Source of the DNA: Mucilaginibacter_A sp964251965
GTDB lineage: Bacteria; Bacteroidota; Bacteroidia; Sphingobacteriales; Sphingobacteriaceae
Assembly: GCA_964251965.1 (NCBI GenBank)
Contig: CAXULQ010000001.1
Coordinates: 62,001-126,000 of the forward strand
Length of the DNA: 64,000 nt
Reading direction: 5' to 3'
The position numbers and the translations under genes are program-made. Positions 24,558 through 32,800 of the stretch are shown one piece after another. Position 1 is the first letter of the stretch. Each line of letters starts with the position of its first letter. The notes under the pieces were generated by a model. The model was not told the DNA's origin. It saw only the letters and a list, made by a program, of their open reading frames with translations, and ran no database searches.

Positions 24558-24661
24558 AGTAAAAGAACAAGCAGCAAATTGCTTTTGTTTGGGATTGATA
24601 TTTTCAAAAACTGTTTAAACTAATTTTGTTAAGTGGTGTTCTCGATATAAAACCAGCAAAC

Positions 24662-24961
24662 ATGGCAACTAAAAAAATAACTTTAGCATTTGTTATCCTG
24701 TCCACAGCTTTGATATTCCAAGCATGTAATGGCAGCCACGATAAAACAGGGATGGATACGCAAAGCGGACAACCTGCTGCGAATAGCAGTACTTCGGGCA
24801 ATGATAGTTCCCATACCAACAATAACCGCAGGAACGAAGTAGGCGGCGTAAAACCGCAATCTGCAACTGCTACAAAACCTGCCAACGGTTCTACAACTGC
24901 ACAAGGGCAAACAGGTGCGGATTCTGTTTATCAGAAAGGCACACAAAAATCCCAGAAATAA
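24662..24961 (+). CDS. Small Ser/Thr/Asn-rich lipoprotein
   Basis: About 99 residues from the ATG at 24662. The signal ends at a lipobox-like ALIFQAC, with Cys as acylation site. The mature part is low-complexity and disordered (GQPAANSSTSGNDSSHTNNN). No domain is visible. The ATG at 24626 is in frame but would put 12 extra residues before the signal. It is followed by another tiny lipoprotein gene on the same strand. Function is unknown. Confidence 0.6.
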   Translation: MATKKITLAFVILSTALIFQACNGSHDKTGMDTQSGQPAANSSTSGNDSSHTNNNRRNEVGGVKPQSATATKPANGSTTAQGQTGADSVYQKGTQKSQK

Positions 24962-25003
24962 TTTTTATAAATAGTTTTGCTACTTAAAATACAAAATTCA
25001 TCA

Positions 25004-25183
25004 ATGAAAAAAGCAATATTTTTTATCCTGATTTTAGCTTCTTCAACTTTTATCGAAGCTTGCAATAATGGTTCTAACGGCGACCGTGCAAAAGGCGGCG
25101 AAGCAGATACGGTTGGAAATCAATCTAACATCCGCATAAAAGACAGTACAAATGGTTTAAAAGACACGCTTAAACATAAGTAG
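25004..25183 (+). CDS. Tiny lipoprotein
   Basis: A 59-residue peptide from the ATG at 25004: signal MKKAIFFILILASSTFIEAC with Cys20, then about 40 polar residues (NNGSNGDRAKGGEADTVGNQ) ending in LKDTLKHK. It resembles the preceding lipoprotein in design but not in sequence detail. The two may be an expressed pair of envelope peptides; no homologous family is recognised. Confidence 0.5.
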   Translation: MKKAIFFILILASSTFIEACNNGSNGDRAKGGEADTVGNQSNIRIKDSTNGLKDTLKHK

Positions 25184-25187
25184 CCTG

Positions 25188-25332
25188 TTTTTAAAATCAG
25201 GAGAAACCTTCTTTAAATAGCGCACCTGGTATTTTTAAAAATGCTTTTTTGGTTGATGCCAAGAAGATTTACCCGATAAAAGAAGTATTGAATATTGTAC
25301 TTTTAAAGAAGATTTCTCCTTGATTTAAAAAA
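25188..25332. repeat. 145-bp inverted-repeat element carrying a dispersed motif
   Basis: The left arm 25188-25217 (contains AATCAGGAGAAACCTTC) is nearly complementary to the right arm 25302-25332 (contains GAAGATTTCTCCTTGATTT). About 28 of 31 positions pair. The loop of about 85 bases holds the minus-oriented motif GATAAAAGAAGTAT at 25275-25288. It lies between the convergent lipoprotein gene and nuoB, so it may form a cruciform or a bidirectional terminator-like structure. Confidence 0.55.
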
Positions 25333-25343
25333 CAAAAACTGTT

Positions 25344-25838
25344 TTAACCTGCAATCTTTTCCTTCAATAATTCTTCCTTTTCAATCTTTTTTTGAAGTTC
25401 TAAAATTCCGCCGATCAAAGCTTCAGGGCGTGGCGGACAACCTTGCACGTAAATATCAACCGGGATAATCCGGTCAACCCCTTTTACCACATGATAGCCA
25501 TGTTCCCAATACGGTCCGCCGCAATTGGAGCAGGAACCCATCGAAATTACGTAGCGCGGCTCGGGCATTTGTTCGTACAAACGTTTAATGCGTTCGGCCA
25601 TTTTAAAAGTTACCGTTCCGGCGATGATGATCACATCCGATTGCCGGGGCGAAGGACGGGGGAAAACACCATAACGGTCTAAATCGTAAGTGGAAGCATA
25701 AGAACCCATCATTTCGATTGCGCAACAGGCAATACCAAAACTCATTGGCCATAAGGACGATAGCCTCGACCAATTTAACAGATCATCCAGTTTAGTTACA
25801 ATTACGCCGCCACTTTCCTGCGTTTTTCCTGCACTCAT
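25344..25838 (-). CDS. nuoB: NADH-quinone oxidoreductase subunit B
   Basis: A 164-residue complex I subunit that carries the N2 [4Fe-4S] cluster passing electrons to quinone. The tandem Cys of GIACCAIEM (C38-C39), the Cys of SMGSCSNCGG and the Cys of YVQGCPPRPE are all present. It follows nuoA by 2 bases. No nuoC follows: the next gene downstream is convergent. So the rest of the complex must be encoded elsewhere. Confidence 0.95.
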   Translation of the reverse strand: MSAGKTQESGGVIVTKLDDLLNWSRLSSLWPMSFGIACCAIEMMGSYASTYDLDRYGVFPRPSPRQSDVIIIAGTVTFKMAERIKRLYEQMPEPRYVISMGSCSNCGGPYWEHGYHVVKGVDRIIPVDIYVQGCPPRPEALIGGILELQKKIEKEELLKEKIAG

Positions 25839-25840
25839 CT

Positions 25841-26428
25841 TTATTGTTTTAATTTTGGTTTAAACATTGGTTTGCGGATGGTTGCTGTAATTTCCAATGC
25901 TTCTTTTACCGGTATATTTTCAATCATCTTTTCTGCGGAGAAAGGTTTAACCGCATAAGTCATTTCGTTAATTTGATCATAAACGGAAGCCGGGATATTT
26001 ACATCAACACTTGGTTTTACAATTTTAGTTTTGATCCATTGCAAATCCCCTTTCGCCCAAACATAAACCAAACCGAGGATCAAAATTCCCATAAAAACAA
26101 ACATTTCTATTAAACTGAACCAGCCCCAGCGTTCGTCTTCTGCAATCAATTCGTGGTTTCCAAAAACGGTTGCCCAAGGGAAAACGAACACCATTTCTAC
26201 ATCAAACAGTAAAAAAATTAAGGCAATTACATAAAAGCGCGAGTTGAGCTGCACCCAGGAAGAGCCGGTTGGTTCTTCACCGCACTCGTACGAACTTAGT
26301 TTTTCTGGGTTGGGTTTGTTTGGTGCAATTAGTTTACTCAACAGCAAAACTAGGCCGGTTAAAACCAAACCTGTAATTAAAAAGATCAATATCTTTCCAA
26401 ATTCTGATATTTGCGCAACTTCTTGCAT
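25841..26428 (-). CDS. nuoA: NADH-quinone oxidoreductase subunit A
   Basis: About 195 residues from the ATG at 26428 (MQEVAQISEFGKILIF); an ATG at 26452 would add eight residues. Three membrane helices and the signature PNPEKLSSYECGEEPTG are present. It is longer than the usual 120-140 residues because of a C-terminal hydrophilic extension of about 65 residues, whose codons contain a dispersed motif (25897). The start codon overlaps that of the divergent flavoprotein gene by two bases, so each promoter must lie in the other gene or the true start lies elsewhere. Confidence 0.9.
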   Translation of the reverse strand: MQEVAQISEFGKILIFLITGLVLTGLVLLLSKLIAPNKPNPEKLSSYECGEEPTGSSWVQLNSRFYVIALIFLLFDVEMVFVFPWATVFGNHELIAEDERWGWFSLIEMFVFMGILILGLVYVWAKGDLQWIKTKIVKPSVDVNIPASVYDQINEMTYAVKPFSAEKMIENIPVKEALEITATIRKPMFKPKLKQ

Positions 26429-27641
26429 GGCTACAAATTTAACAAAAGACATTGGTTTTGATGCGGTAATTATCGGCGGCGGTGCCTGCGGTTTGTTCTG
26501 TGCCGCACAAGCAGGATTGCTGGGGAAACGGACGTTGATCCTTGAAAAGAACAGTCAGCCTGGCGCGAAAATTTTGATCAGCGGCGGTGGAAGATGCAAT
26601 TATACCAACCTCAATACTTCGGCACAACAGTTTATTTCGGAGAACGAACACTTTTGTAAATCTGCTTTTTCGCAATTTACCGTTCAGGATACCATTGATT
26701 TTTTTGAAACTTACGGCATCCGCGGAAAAGAAAAAACGCTGGGACAACTTTTCCCCGAAAGCAACAAAGCAAAAGATATTGTCAAGGTTTTTACGGATTT
26801 ATGTCGTGATACAGGCCAGGAAATTTGGTGCGGTACAGAAGTAAAAAGTATCGGTAAAAACAGCATTGGCTTTGAGGTTTGTTTGCAGCGTAATGGAAAA
26901 GTAGAAACGATCCAAATACCAAAAGTTGTCATCGCAACCGGCGGTTTGCCCATTGCAAAAATGGGTGCAACAGATTTTGGGTTGAAAATTGCCAAGCAGT
27001 TTGGCTTACAAATTACACAAACGGCACCGGCTTTGGTTCCGCTGACGATCACTGGAAAAGAGCAGCAATGGTACGAACAGCTTTCTGGCAATTCGATTTT
27101 TTGCCGCGTAAGTTGCGGAGAAATCAGCTTTGAGGAGAATATTTTATTTACCCATTGGGGTTTAAGCGGACCGGCGATTTTGCAGGTTTCCTCATACTGG
27201 AAACCAGGAATTGGGATTGAGATTGATTTGCTTCCGCAGAAAAATATTTTAGAATTGATTGAGGCCGAACGGCAACTAAACGGTAAAAAGCAATTAATTA
27301 CTTTGTTATCCAACTTATACACGCGCAAATTTGCCGAAGCGCTGATGCTTCTTTTACCGGTAGAAAAAAACCTGGCTTCGTTAAGCAAAGCTGAATTGCA
27401 AAAAATTGAACAAACCATCCATCATTTTAAAACCAAACCTGCCGGAGACAAAGGTTACGATAAAGCAGAAGTGATGCGCGGCGGCGTTTCAACACAAGAA
27501 CTTTCTTCTAAAACTTTAGAAGCCAAAAAAGTACCAGGTTTGTTTTTTGGCGGAGAATGTGTAGATGTAACCGGTTGGCTAGGCGGTTACAATTTTCAAT
27601 GGGCCTGGGCAAGTGGTTTTGTGATTGCGCAAGGGTTGTAA
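26427..27641 (+). CDS. HI0933/BaiN family NAD(P)/FAD-dependent oxidoreductase
   Basis: About 404 residues from the ATG at 26427. The dinucleotide-binding motif VIIGGGACGLFCA follows after ten residues. EKNSQPGAKILISGGGRCNYTN, and near the C-terminus MRGGVSTQELS and GLFFGGECVDVTGWLGGYNFQWAWASG, are diagnostic of the HI0933 flavoprotein family. Physiological substrates are unknown; BaiN acts on bile acids in some gut bacteria. It is divergent from nuoA with overlapping start codons. Dispersed motifs lie inside at 26853 (CTG form) and 27345. Confidence 0.88.
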   Translation: MATNLTKDIGFDAVIIGGGACGLFCAAQAGLLGKRTLILEKNSQPGAKILISGGGRCNYTNLNTSAQQFISENEHFCKSAFSQFTVQDTIDFFETYGIRGKEKTLGQLFPESNKAKDIVKVFTDLCRDTGQEIWCGTEVKSIGKNSIGFEVCLQRNGKVETIQIPKVVIATGGLPIAKMGATDFGLKIAKQFGLQITQTAPALVPLTITGKEQQWYEQLSGNSIFCRVSCGEISFEENILFTHWGLSGPAILQVSSYWKPGIGIEIDLLPQKNILELIEAERQLNGKKQLITLLSNLYTRKFAEALMLLLPVEKNLASLSKAELQKIEQTIHHFKTKPAGDKGYDKAEVMRGGVSTQELSSKTLEAKKVPGLFFGGECVDVTGWLGGYNFQWAWASGFVIAQGL

Positions 27642-27717
27642 TTACAAGGCGTCTTTTTAAAAATTATTTAAATAAAATTAAAACAGTAAAACCGGTTCTA
27701 TTTTTGCGAACTTTATA

Positions 27718-27725
27718 TATCTTTG
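27718..27725 (+). promoter_or_regulatory. Possible -7 promoter element (TATCTTTG) of higBA
   Basis: TATCTTTG matches TAnnTTTG and ends 6 bases before the higB ATG, implying a very short or absent leader. No clear -33 element at the ideal distance. Confidence 0.35.
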
Positions 27726-27731
27726 TATCGG

Positions 27732-28013
27732 ATGCGTGTACATTTAATTAAGGAAAAGACTGTAGAAAACTTTATCAAAAAACATGCGGTAAGTAAAAGT
27801 GCTTTTTTAATGTGGCTTAATGTTATTAAAACAGTGGATTGGAATATACCGGAAGATATACAATTTACATTTGGATCGGCCGACTTGCTTGGAAATGGTT
27901 CAAACCGTGTAGTTTTTGATATTGCAGGAAACAATTACAGGATGATATGCAAATACAGTTTTGCTAAAACACGTGTCCATTTATCTATTTGTTGGATTGA
28001 TACACATGCCTAA
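27732..28013 (+). CDS. higB: HigB-type mRNA interferase toxin
   Basis: A 93-residue RelE/HigB-fold protein (MRVHLIKEKTVENFIKKHAVSKSAFLMWLNVIKTVDW). NGSNRVVFDIAGNNYRMICKYSF and VHLSICWIDTHA carry the basic and His residues typical of HigB, which cleaves mRNA on the ribosome. A TTG at 27723 is in frame, but the ATG matches the usual HigB start. It lies 61 bases before a HigA-type gene, in the toxin-first order of higBA. Promoter control is probably autoregulatory through HigA. Confidence 0.85.
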   Translation: MRVHLIKEKTVENFIKKHAVSKSAFLMWLNVIKTVDWNIPEDIQFTFGSADLLGNGSNRVVFDIAGNNYRMICKYSFAKTRVHLSICWIDTHA

Positions 28014-28074
28014 TACACTAAACTTTGTAAAGCAAATAACCAATATAAAATCAGGATGTATTAGTTGAAAATAT

Positions 28075-28491
28075 ATGGAAACATTAAAATATAAGATCAT
28101 CAAATCGGAAGAGCAATATTGGCAATATTGCAATTTATTAGAAACCATTCTCGATCAAAATAATGATATAGAACAGGAAGAAGAAATTGAACTTTTAACA
28201 TTTTTAATCGAAAAGTGGGACCAAGAACACAGTACTTTGCATCAAAGTGATCCAGTGGAAATGCTGAAGTATTTGATGGCTGAAAATAAGATGAAAGCGA
28301 AGGATTTGGCAGATACTTTGGAAATTGGTAAAAGTGTGGTTTCAGAGATTTTGAATTATAAAAAAGGTTTTTCCAAAGAAATTATCCGAAAATTATCAGA
28401 CCGGTTCAAAGTAAAACAGGAAGCTTTTAATCGGCCTTATCAATTAAAACTTTCATCCAAGAATAAAATATTGAAAGAGGTTTCAATATAG
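28075..28491 (+). CDS. higA: HigA-type antitoxin, XRE helix-turn-helix
   Basis: A 138-residue antitoxin. The N-terminal helical half (YWQYCNLLETILDQNND, EEIELLTFLIEKWDQEHS) is followed by a helix-turn-helix (MAENKMKAKDLADTLEIGKSVVSEILNYKKGFSKEIIRKLSDRF). This organisation fits HigA proteins that neutralise HigB and repress the operon. It is followed by a very strong hairpin terminator shared with the convergent GH2 gene. Confidence 0.85.
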   Translation: METLKYKIIKSEEQYWQYCNLLETILDQNNDIEQEEEIELLTFLIEKWDQEHSTLHQSDPVEMLKYLMAENKMKAKDLADTLEIGKSVVSEILNYKKGFSKEIIRKLSDRFKVKQEAFNRPYQLKLSSKNKILKEVSI

Positions 28492-28500
28492 GTTGAAGTT

Positions 28501-28558
28501 ACTTTTCCGAAAAAAGGTTACAATTTCGTTTTAAATTGTAACCTTTTTTCGGAAAAGT
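28501..28558. terminator. Perfect 26-bp hairpin, bidirectional terminator
   Basis: The arm 28501-28526 (ACTTTTCCGAAAAAAGG...) is perfectly complementary to 28533-28558, with the loop CGTTTT. Both flanks have A/T runs within the stem (AAAAAA/TTTTTT). It lies between higA (+) and the GH2 gene (-). Its length is unusual for a terminator. Confidence 0.75.
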
Positions 28559-28561
28559 CAA

Positions 28562-28575
28562 ATGCTTCTTTTATC
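28562..28575 (+). repeat. Dispersed motif next to the long hairpin
   Basis: ATGCTTCTTTTATC, perfect consensus, three bases after the hairpin, followed by the tail GCATAAAAT. Confidence 0.7.
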
Positions 28576-28598
28576 GCATAAAATCCAATATTCAAATT

Positions 28599-30428
28599 CT
28601 AACTTCTCGAATTCAGCAATCCTTCCGGTACTTTTAATATACCTGCAGCCGTAATTAAACCGTTCACTTCATCTTCAATATCTGTGGCTTGTGTGTAAAC
28701 ATCTCCGGCAATTGGGCGTTTGCGCAGTTCCTCTTTGTATAAGCGGATTTCACGGGTTCGTTCCTCATCGTTTTGCGGGCCGCCATAATCCGCGAAGCCG
28801 AAACCGCCCCATTCACTTACAATTAAAGGTACTTGTTTACGGAAAAAGAACGGGTCGCCCACAACTAACGGATTGGCGGCCACGCCGTTTAACTTGCCTG
28901 CGGTTAAATCGTCCAGCAATTCCTTCCAACGGTTTAAATCTGTGGTGTATAAATGTGCGGTCAGCAAATCAGATTTTAACCGGCCTTCGTACGAAATATG
29001 CTGCCAGCCATCGTTATCAACCACCAAAAATTGAGGTTCGGCAATTTGCATAAAATGGTACATATCCATAATGTATTCGCGGGTTGCAGGGTTGGTGGCA
29101 ATATCTTGCGCGCCCCAATCCTCATTATATAAACTCCAGATCACGATGGACGGATGCGAACCGATCAAAGCCAGCATCCGCAGTAATTCTGCCTTGTGGT
29201 TTTGCCTGCTTTTGGTGTTGGAGCTGTGCGGACTCGGAACTTCCACCCATAAAAGAAGTCCTAATTTATCGGCCAGGTTATAAATTCGCGGGTCAACGCC
29301 AGCAATATGTATGCGTACCAAATTACAGCCCAAAGCTTTCATGGCGTGCATGTGTTGCTTAATCTCTTCATAACTTGCACCGCCGGGCTGGTATAAAATG
29401 CCGTCTAAGTAAACAGGTTTATAGTTGAGGTAGATGCAGCAGCCACGCGCTTCAATTTTGCGAAGGCCGAAATTTGTTTCAATCTCGGCAATGTAACCGT
29501 TGGCATCTACTAATTGGGCAACTAAACGGTACAAAGTTGGCGATTCTGGCGACCACAATTTAGCTTCCGGAATTTCTATAACTACACGCTGATGTTTTTG
29601 TCCGGCTTCTAAAAGCAACGGATATTCATCCGTTGCAATAGGCTCGGCCTGATCGGGATGTTTGTTAAAAACCTGCAGTTTTATGGTATAAGCGCCAGGG
29701 TCATGGATGCGGGTAGTTAAGTTAAGGCGAACCATTTTTTCTTCCGCCATACTCACTACACCAACACGGGACCGCAAACGGTTACGCTCTACCGATTCCA
29801 GCCAAATACTTCTAACTGCACCCGTATAAGTTTGATACCAAATTCCGCCGCGTTTGTAAACAGAGGATTCTTGTTTGCCACGCGTGGTATCTGCATCTTT
29901 GGTATCTGCAATACGAACTGTAAGCCTGTTATTGGGTTGAAGCGTTGAATCTTCCAGCTCATAAGAAAAAGAAGTGTATTCCCCAACGTGTACTTGTTCG
30001 CCTTCAATCGTTTGCAGCGGCAAGCCGTTTAGCCAAACTTGGGTTTCATATCCGCAGGCACCAAAAGTTAGTTGGATGATCGATGGCGGCATGCCCGGCC
30101 CGTTACTTTGGATTGGCATCGGGAACTCGCGTTCGTACCAAACCACTATTTTATTTTCCCAAAGTTGTTCTGTTGGGTGGCCTTTGGCCATTTGTTGTTC
30201 CACACTTCCCGGCCAGTGTGCCGTTTCAGTATAATCGTGGTTAATCTGCCAACTTTCCTGCAAGCCGCGGTCTTCCCGGTCGAGCGAAAACTTCCATTCC
30301 CCATCTAATAAAGTAAAAGAATTTGGGCGGATAACTGCCCTTGGAAGCGGATTAACATAATCTAATGTGGCCGGTTCTTCTTTACTGTTCGAAAAACCGT
30401 AGTTCGGACTATTTAATTCAAAACTCAT
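28599..30428 (-). CDS. Glycoside hydrolase family 2 protein (cytoplasmic)
   Basis: A 609-residue GH2 enzyme. The sugar-binding jelly roll (LLDGEWKFSLDRED, VWYEREF), the immunoglobulin-like domain and a TIM barrel are in order. The acid/base Glu is in WSLYNEDWG (about E436) and the nucleophile in IVSEWGGFG (about E539). No signal peptide is visible, so it acts in the cytoplasm, unlike the GH2 at 49.9 kb. Beta-glucuronidase, galactosidase or mannosidase specificity cannot be told. It is a lone gene, not next to the susCD pair. A core motif lies inside at 29248. Confidence 0.85.
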   Translation of the reverse strand: MSFELNSPNYGFSNSKEEPATLDYVNPLPRAVIRPNSFTLLDGEWKFSLDREDRGLQESWQINHDYTETAHWPGSVEQQMAKGHPTEQLWENKIVVWYEREFPMPIQSNGPGMPPSIIQLTFGACGYETQVWLNGLPLQTIEGEQVHVGEYTSFSYELEDSTLQPNNRLTVRIADTKDADTTRGKQESSVYKRGGIWYQTYTGAVRSIWLESVERNRLRSRVGVVSMAEEKMVRLNLTTRIHDPGAYTIKLQVFNKHPDQAEPIATDEYPLLLEAGQKHQRVVIEIPEAKLWSPESPTLYRLVAQLVDANGYIAEIETNFGLRKIEARGCCIYLNYKPVYLDGILYQPGGASYEEIKQHMHAMKALGCNLVRIHIAGVDPRIYNLADKLGLLLWVEVPSPHSSNTKSRQNHKAELLRMLALIGSHPSIVIWSLYNEDWGAQDIATNPATREYIMDMYHFMQIAEPQFLVVDNDGWQHISYEGRLKSDLLTAHLYTTDLNRWKELLDDLTAGKLNGVAANPLVVGDPFFFRKQVPLIVSEWGGFGFADYGGPQNDEERTREIRLYKEELRKRPIAGDVYTQATDIEDEVNGLITAAGILKVPEGLLNSRS

Positions 30429-30440
30429 AATATTTTTAAG

Positions 30441-30454
30441 ATGCTGTTTTTAGG
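30441..30454 (+). repeat. Dispersed motif, CTG form
   Basis: ATGCTGTTTTTAGG upstream of the GH2 start in the 398-base GH2-phosphomutase gap. Confidence 0.5.
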
Positions 30455-30623
30455 GGATGAAAATTGATGCCGGTTTTTAACAATAGATCAATAATAAATC
30501 TATAAGTTTAATAAGCTTTATTGGCTAAGCTATTATTTTGGTTGCTGATATTTTATGTGATAGAAATACGCTTATTTTTTAAAGAAGTTTCAGAATAAAT
30601 ACATGGTTGTGCTTTTTATCGGT

Positions 30624-30711
30624 TTTTGTCATGCCGAAATTTGTTCGGAACCTTATTATAAAGGTTGCCATTATGTAGGAGGAATCCTGAATCAAGTTCA
30701 GTATGACAAAA
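30624..30711. repeat. TTTTGTCAT... imperfect inverted repeat (REP/hairpin-like)
   Basis: TTTTGTCATGCCGAA (from 30624) continues to 30652 and is mirrored imperfectly by 30681-30711, whose reverse complement begins TTTTGTCATACTGAAC. Repeats beginning GTCAT-nCnGAA are common dispersed hairpin elements in Bacteroidota. The rest of this 398-base gap between GH2 and the phosphomutase (30429-30826) holds two dispersed motifs and no coding sequence. Confidence 0.55.
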
Positions 30712-30713
30712 GC

Positions 30714-30727
30714 ATACTTCTTTTATC
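30714..30727 (+). repeat. Dispersed motif
   Basis: ATACTTCTTTTATC, perfect consensus, about 100 bases upstream of the phosphohexomutase start and directly beside the GTCAT-type inverted repeat. Confidence 0.65.
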
Positions 30728-30826
30728 ACCTCAAAAATAGTATGGCTGTTCTTAAATTTCTCCTCAACACCACATAACTTTAAACAAGATTTATAACTTT
30801 AGGCCATCAATTAAACCAATATTCTT

Positions 30827-32563
30827 ATGCAACCATTAGAACCCGCTGTTCAGGAAAAAATTAATCAATGGCTTCAGGGAAGCTATGATGAAGACACCAA
30901 AAAGCAAATCCAAAAACTACTCGATGATAAAGCCTACACCGATTTAACAGACGCTTTTTACCGTGACCTCGAATTTGGGACCGGCGGCCTGCGAGGCGTA
31001 ATGGGAGCAGGTTCAAACCGGGTCAATAAATATACCATCGGAACCGCAACGCAAGGTTTAAGTAATTATCTGAAAAAAACCTATCTAAACGAAGCTATTA
31101 AAGTTGCCATTGCCCACGATAGCCGCAACAATTCTGATTTTTTTGCCAAAACTGCTGCCGATGTTTTCTCGGCAAACGGCATTCATGTTTACTTTTTTAA
31201 AGCATTGCGGCCAACGCCCGAGCTTTCTTATGCCATCCGCCAGTTGGGCTGTAAAAGCGGCGTAATGTTAACGGCTTCTCACAATCCAAAAGAATATAAC
31301 GGTTACAAAGCTTATGGCGATGATGGCGGGCAATTTGTTTCTCCTGCGGATACAGAAGTGATGAATGAAGTTTCGGCTATTAAAACAATTGATGAAGTTA
31401 AATTTGAGCGCGTAGAAGAAAATGTAGAACTGATTGGTGAAGAAATCGACACGAATTATTTAAAAGATATTCTGAGCCTGTCGGTTTCTAAAGAAGCTAT
31501 TAAAAGACAGAAAGATTTAAAGATCGTTTATTCGCCAATTCACGGAACCGGAATTACTTTAGTGCCAAAAGCTTTGGCAGAATTTGGTTTTGAAAACGTG
31601 ATTTTGGTGGATGAACAAGCTACGCCGGACGGTAATTTTCCAACCGTAGTTTATCCAAACCCGGAAGAAAAAGAAGCGTTGACTTTAGCGTTGAAAAAGG
31701 CAAAAGAAACAGATGCAGATTTAGTTTTGGCAACCGACCCGGATGCAGACCGGGTTGGTATCGCTGTAAAAAACGACCAGAACGAATGGATTTTATTTAA
31801 CGGAAACCAAACCGGCAGTTTGCTTTTAAATTACCTGATGACAGCCTGGGAAGAAAGCGGCAAACTGACCGGCAAAGAATATGTGGTAAAAACAGTAGTA
31901 ACCACTTATTTGATCGATAAAATTGCGGCTTCAAAAAATATCAGTTGCTACAATACTTTAACCGGCTTTAAATATATCGGACAATTGATTACAGAACTGC
32001 TTGGAAAAGAAACGTTTATTGGCGGTGGCGAAGAAAGTTACGGTTATTTAATCGGTGAGTTTTCGCGTGATAAAGATGCCGTTGTTTCTGCTGCTTTTAT
32101 TGCCGAAATGACTGCATTTTACAAGGACAAAGGAAGCAGTTTGTATGAAGCTTTGGTGGAAATGTACTTAGAATATGGTTTGTATAAAGAGAAACTGATC
32201 TCGATCACCAAAAAAGGAAAAAGCGGTGCCGAGGAAATCAAAGCCATGATCGAAAAATTTCGTACTACGCCGCCAACATCTTTAGGCGGATCAAAAGTTG
32301 TGGTTTTGAAGGATTATGAAAAAGGGGTTGAAACAGATTTGAATTCTGGCAAAACAACAAAATTGGATTTCCCGAAATCGGATGTTTTACAATTTGTAAC
32401 AGAAGATGGCAGTATTGTTTCTGCACGACCTTCTGGAACGGAACCTAAAATTAAATTTTATTGCAGTGTGAACGGACCGTTGGAAAGCAAAGAAGCTTAC
32501 TTGGAAACCGATAAACAATTGGAAAACAAGATTGATATTTTGATGAAAGATTTGAATGTTTAA
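30827..32563 (+). CDS. Phosphoglucomutase/phosphomannomutase family protein
   Basis: A 578-residue alpha-D-phosphohexomutase. The phosphoserine loop TASHNPKEYNGYKAY has Ser151, the metal loop DPDADRVGIAV follows, then GGGEESYGYLIG (sugar loop) and RPSGTEPKIKFY (phosphate-binding loop). The length of about 580 fits the PgcA/PGM2-like clade rather than the shorter ManB or GlmM. It interconverts glucose-1- and glucose-6-phosphate for glycogen and envelope precursors. A perfect dispersed motif follows the stop codon immediately. Confidence 0.93.
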   Translation: MQPLEPAVQEKINQWLQGSYDEDTKKQIQKLLDDKAYTDLTDAFYRDLEFGTGGLRGVMGAGSNRVNKYTIGTATQGLSNYLKKTYLNEAIKVAIAHDSRNNSDFFAKTAADVFSANGIHVYFFKALRPTPELSYAIRQLGCKSGVMLTASHNPKEYNGYKAYGDDGGQFVSPADTEVMNEVSAIKTIDEVKFERVEENVELIGEEIDTNYLKDILSLSVSKEAIKRQKDLKIVYSPIHGTGITLVPKALAEFGFENVILVDEQATPDGNFPTVVYPNPEEKEALTLALKKAKETDADLVLATDPDADRVGIAVKNDQNEWILFNGNQTGSLLLNYLMTAWEESGKLTGKEYVVKTVVTTYLIDKIAASKNISCYNTLTGFKYIGQLITELLGKETFIGGGEESYGYLIGEFSRDKDAVVSAAFIAEMTAFYKDKGSSLYEALVEMYLEYGLYKEKLISITKKGKSGAEEIKAMIEKFRTTPPTSLGGSKVVVLKDYEKGVETDLNSGKTTKLDFPKSDVLQFVTEDGSIVSARPSGTEPKIKFYCSVNGPLESKEAYLETDKQLENKIDILMKDLNV

Positions 32564-32577
32564 ATGCTTCTTTTAGC
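32564..32577 (+). repeat. Dispersed motif directly after the phosphomutase stop
   Basis: ATGCTTCTTTTAGC beginning on the base after the stop codon, with the tail AGCATAATTTTT. Confidence 0.65.
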
Positions 32578-32606
32578 AGCATAATTTTTATTAAACAGTT
32601 ATTGGG

Positions 32607-32641
32607 AAGACCGGCAAAACTAAAGTTTATCGGTCTTTTTG
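32607..32641 (+). terminator. Rho-independent terminator after the phosphomutase gene
   Basis: AAGACCG (32607-32613) pairs with CGGTCTT (32631-32637); inner AAACT/AGTTT pairing extends the stem; a T run follows. Confidence 0.8.
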
Positions 32642-32800
32642 TTGTTTCAAACTGTCAATTCGTCAACCTTAAAAAATAAACTAACTGTTTTTATGCCAGT
32701 AAATTAGCAATTTTTTATTTTATAAGAAAGCAATGGCAGGCTATTTGTTTGTGGCAGGGCAGGATTTTTAAAAGAAATCCTGATAACTAAATATATAAAA

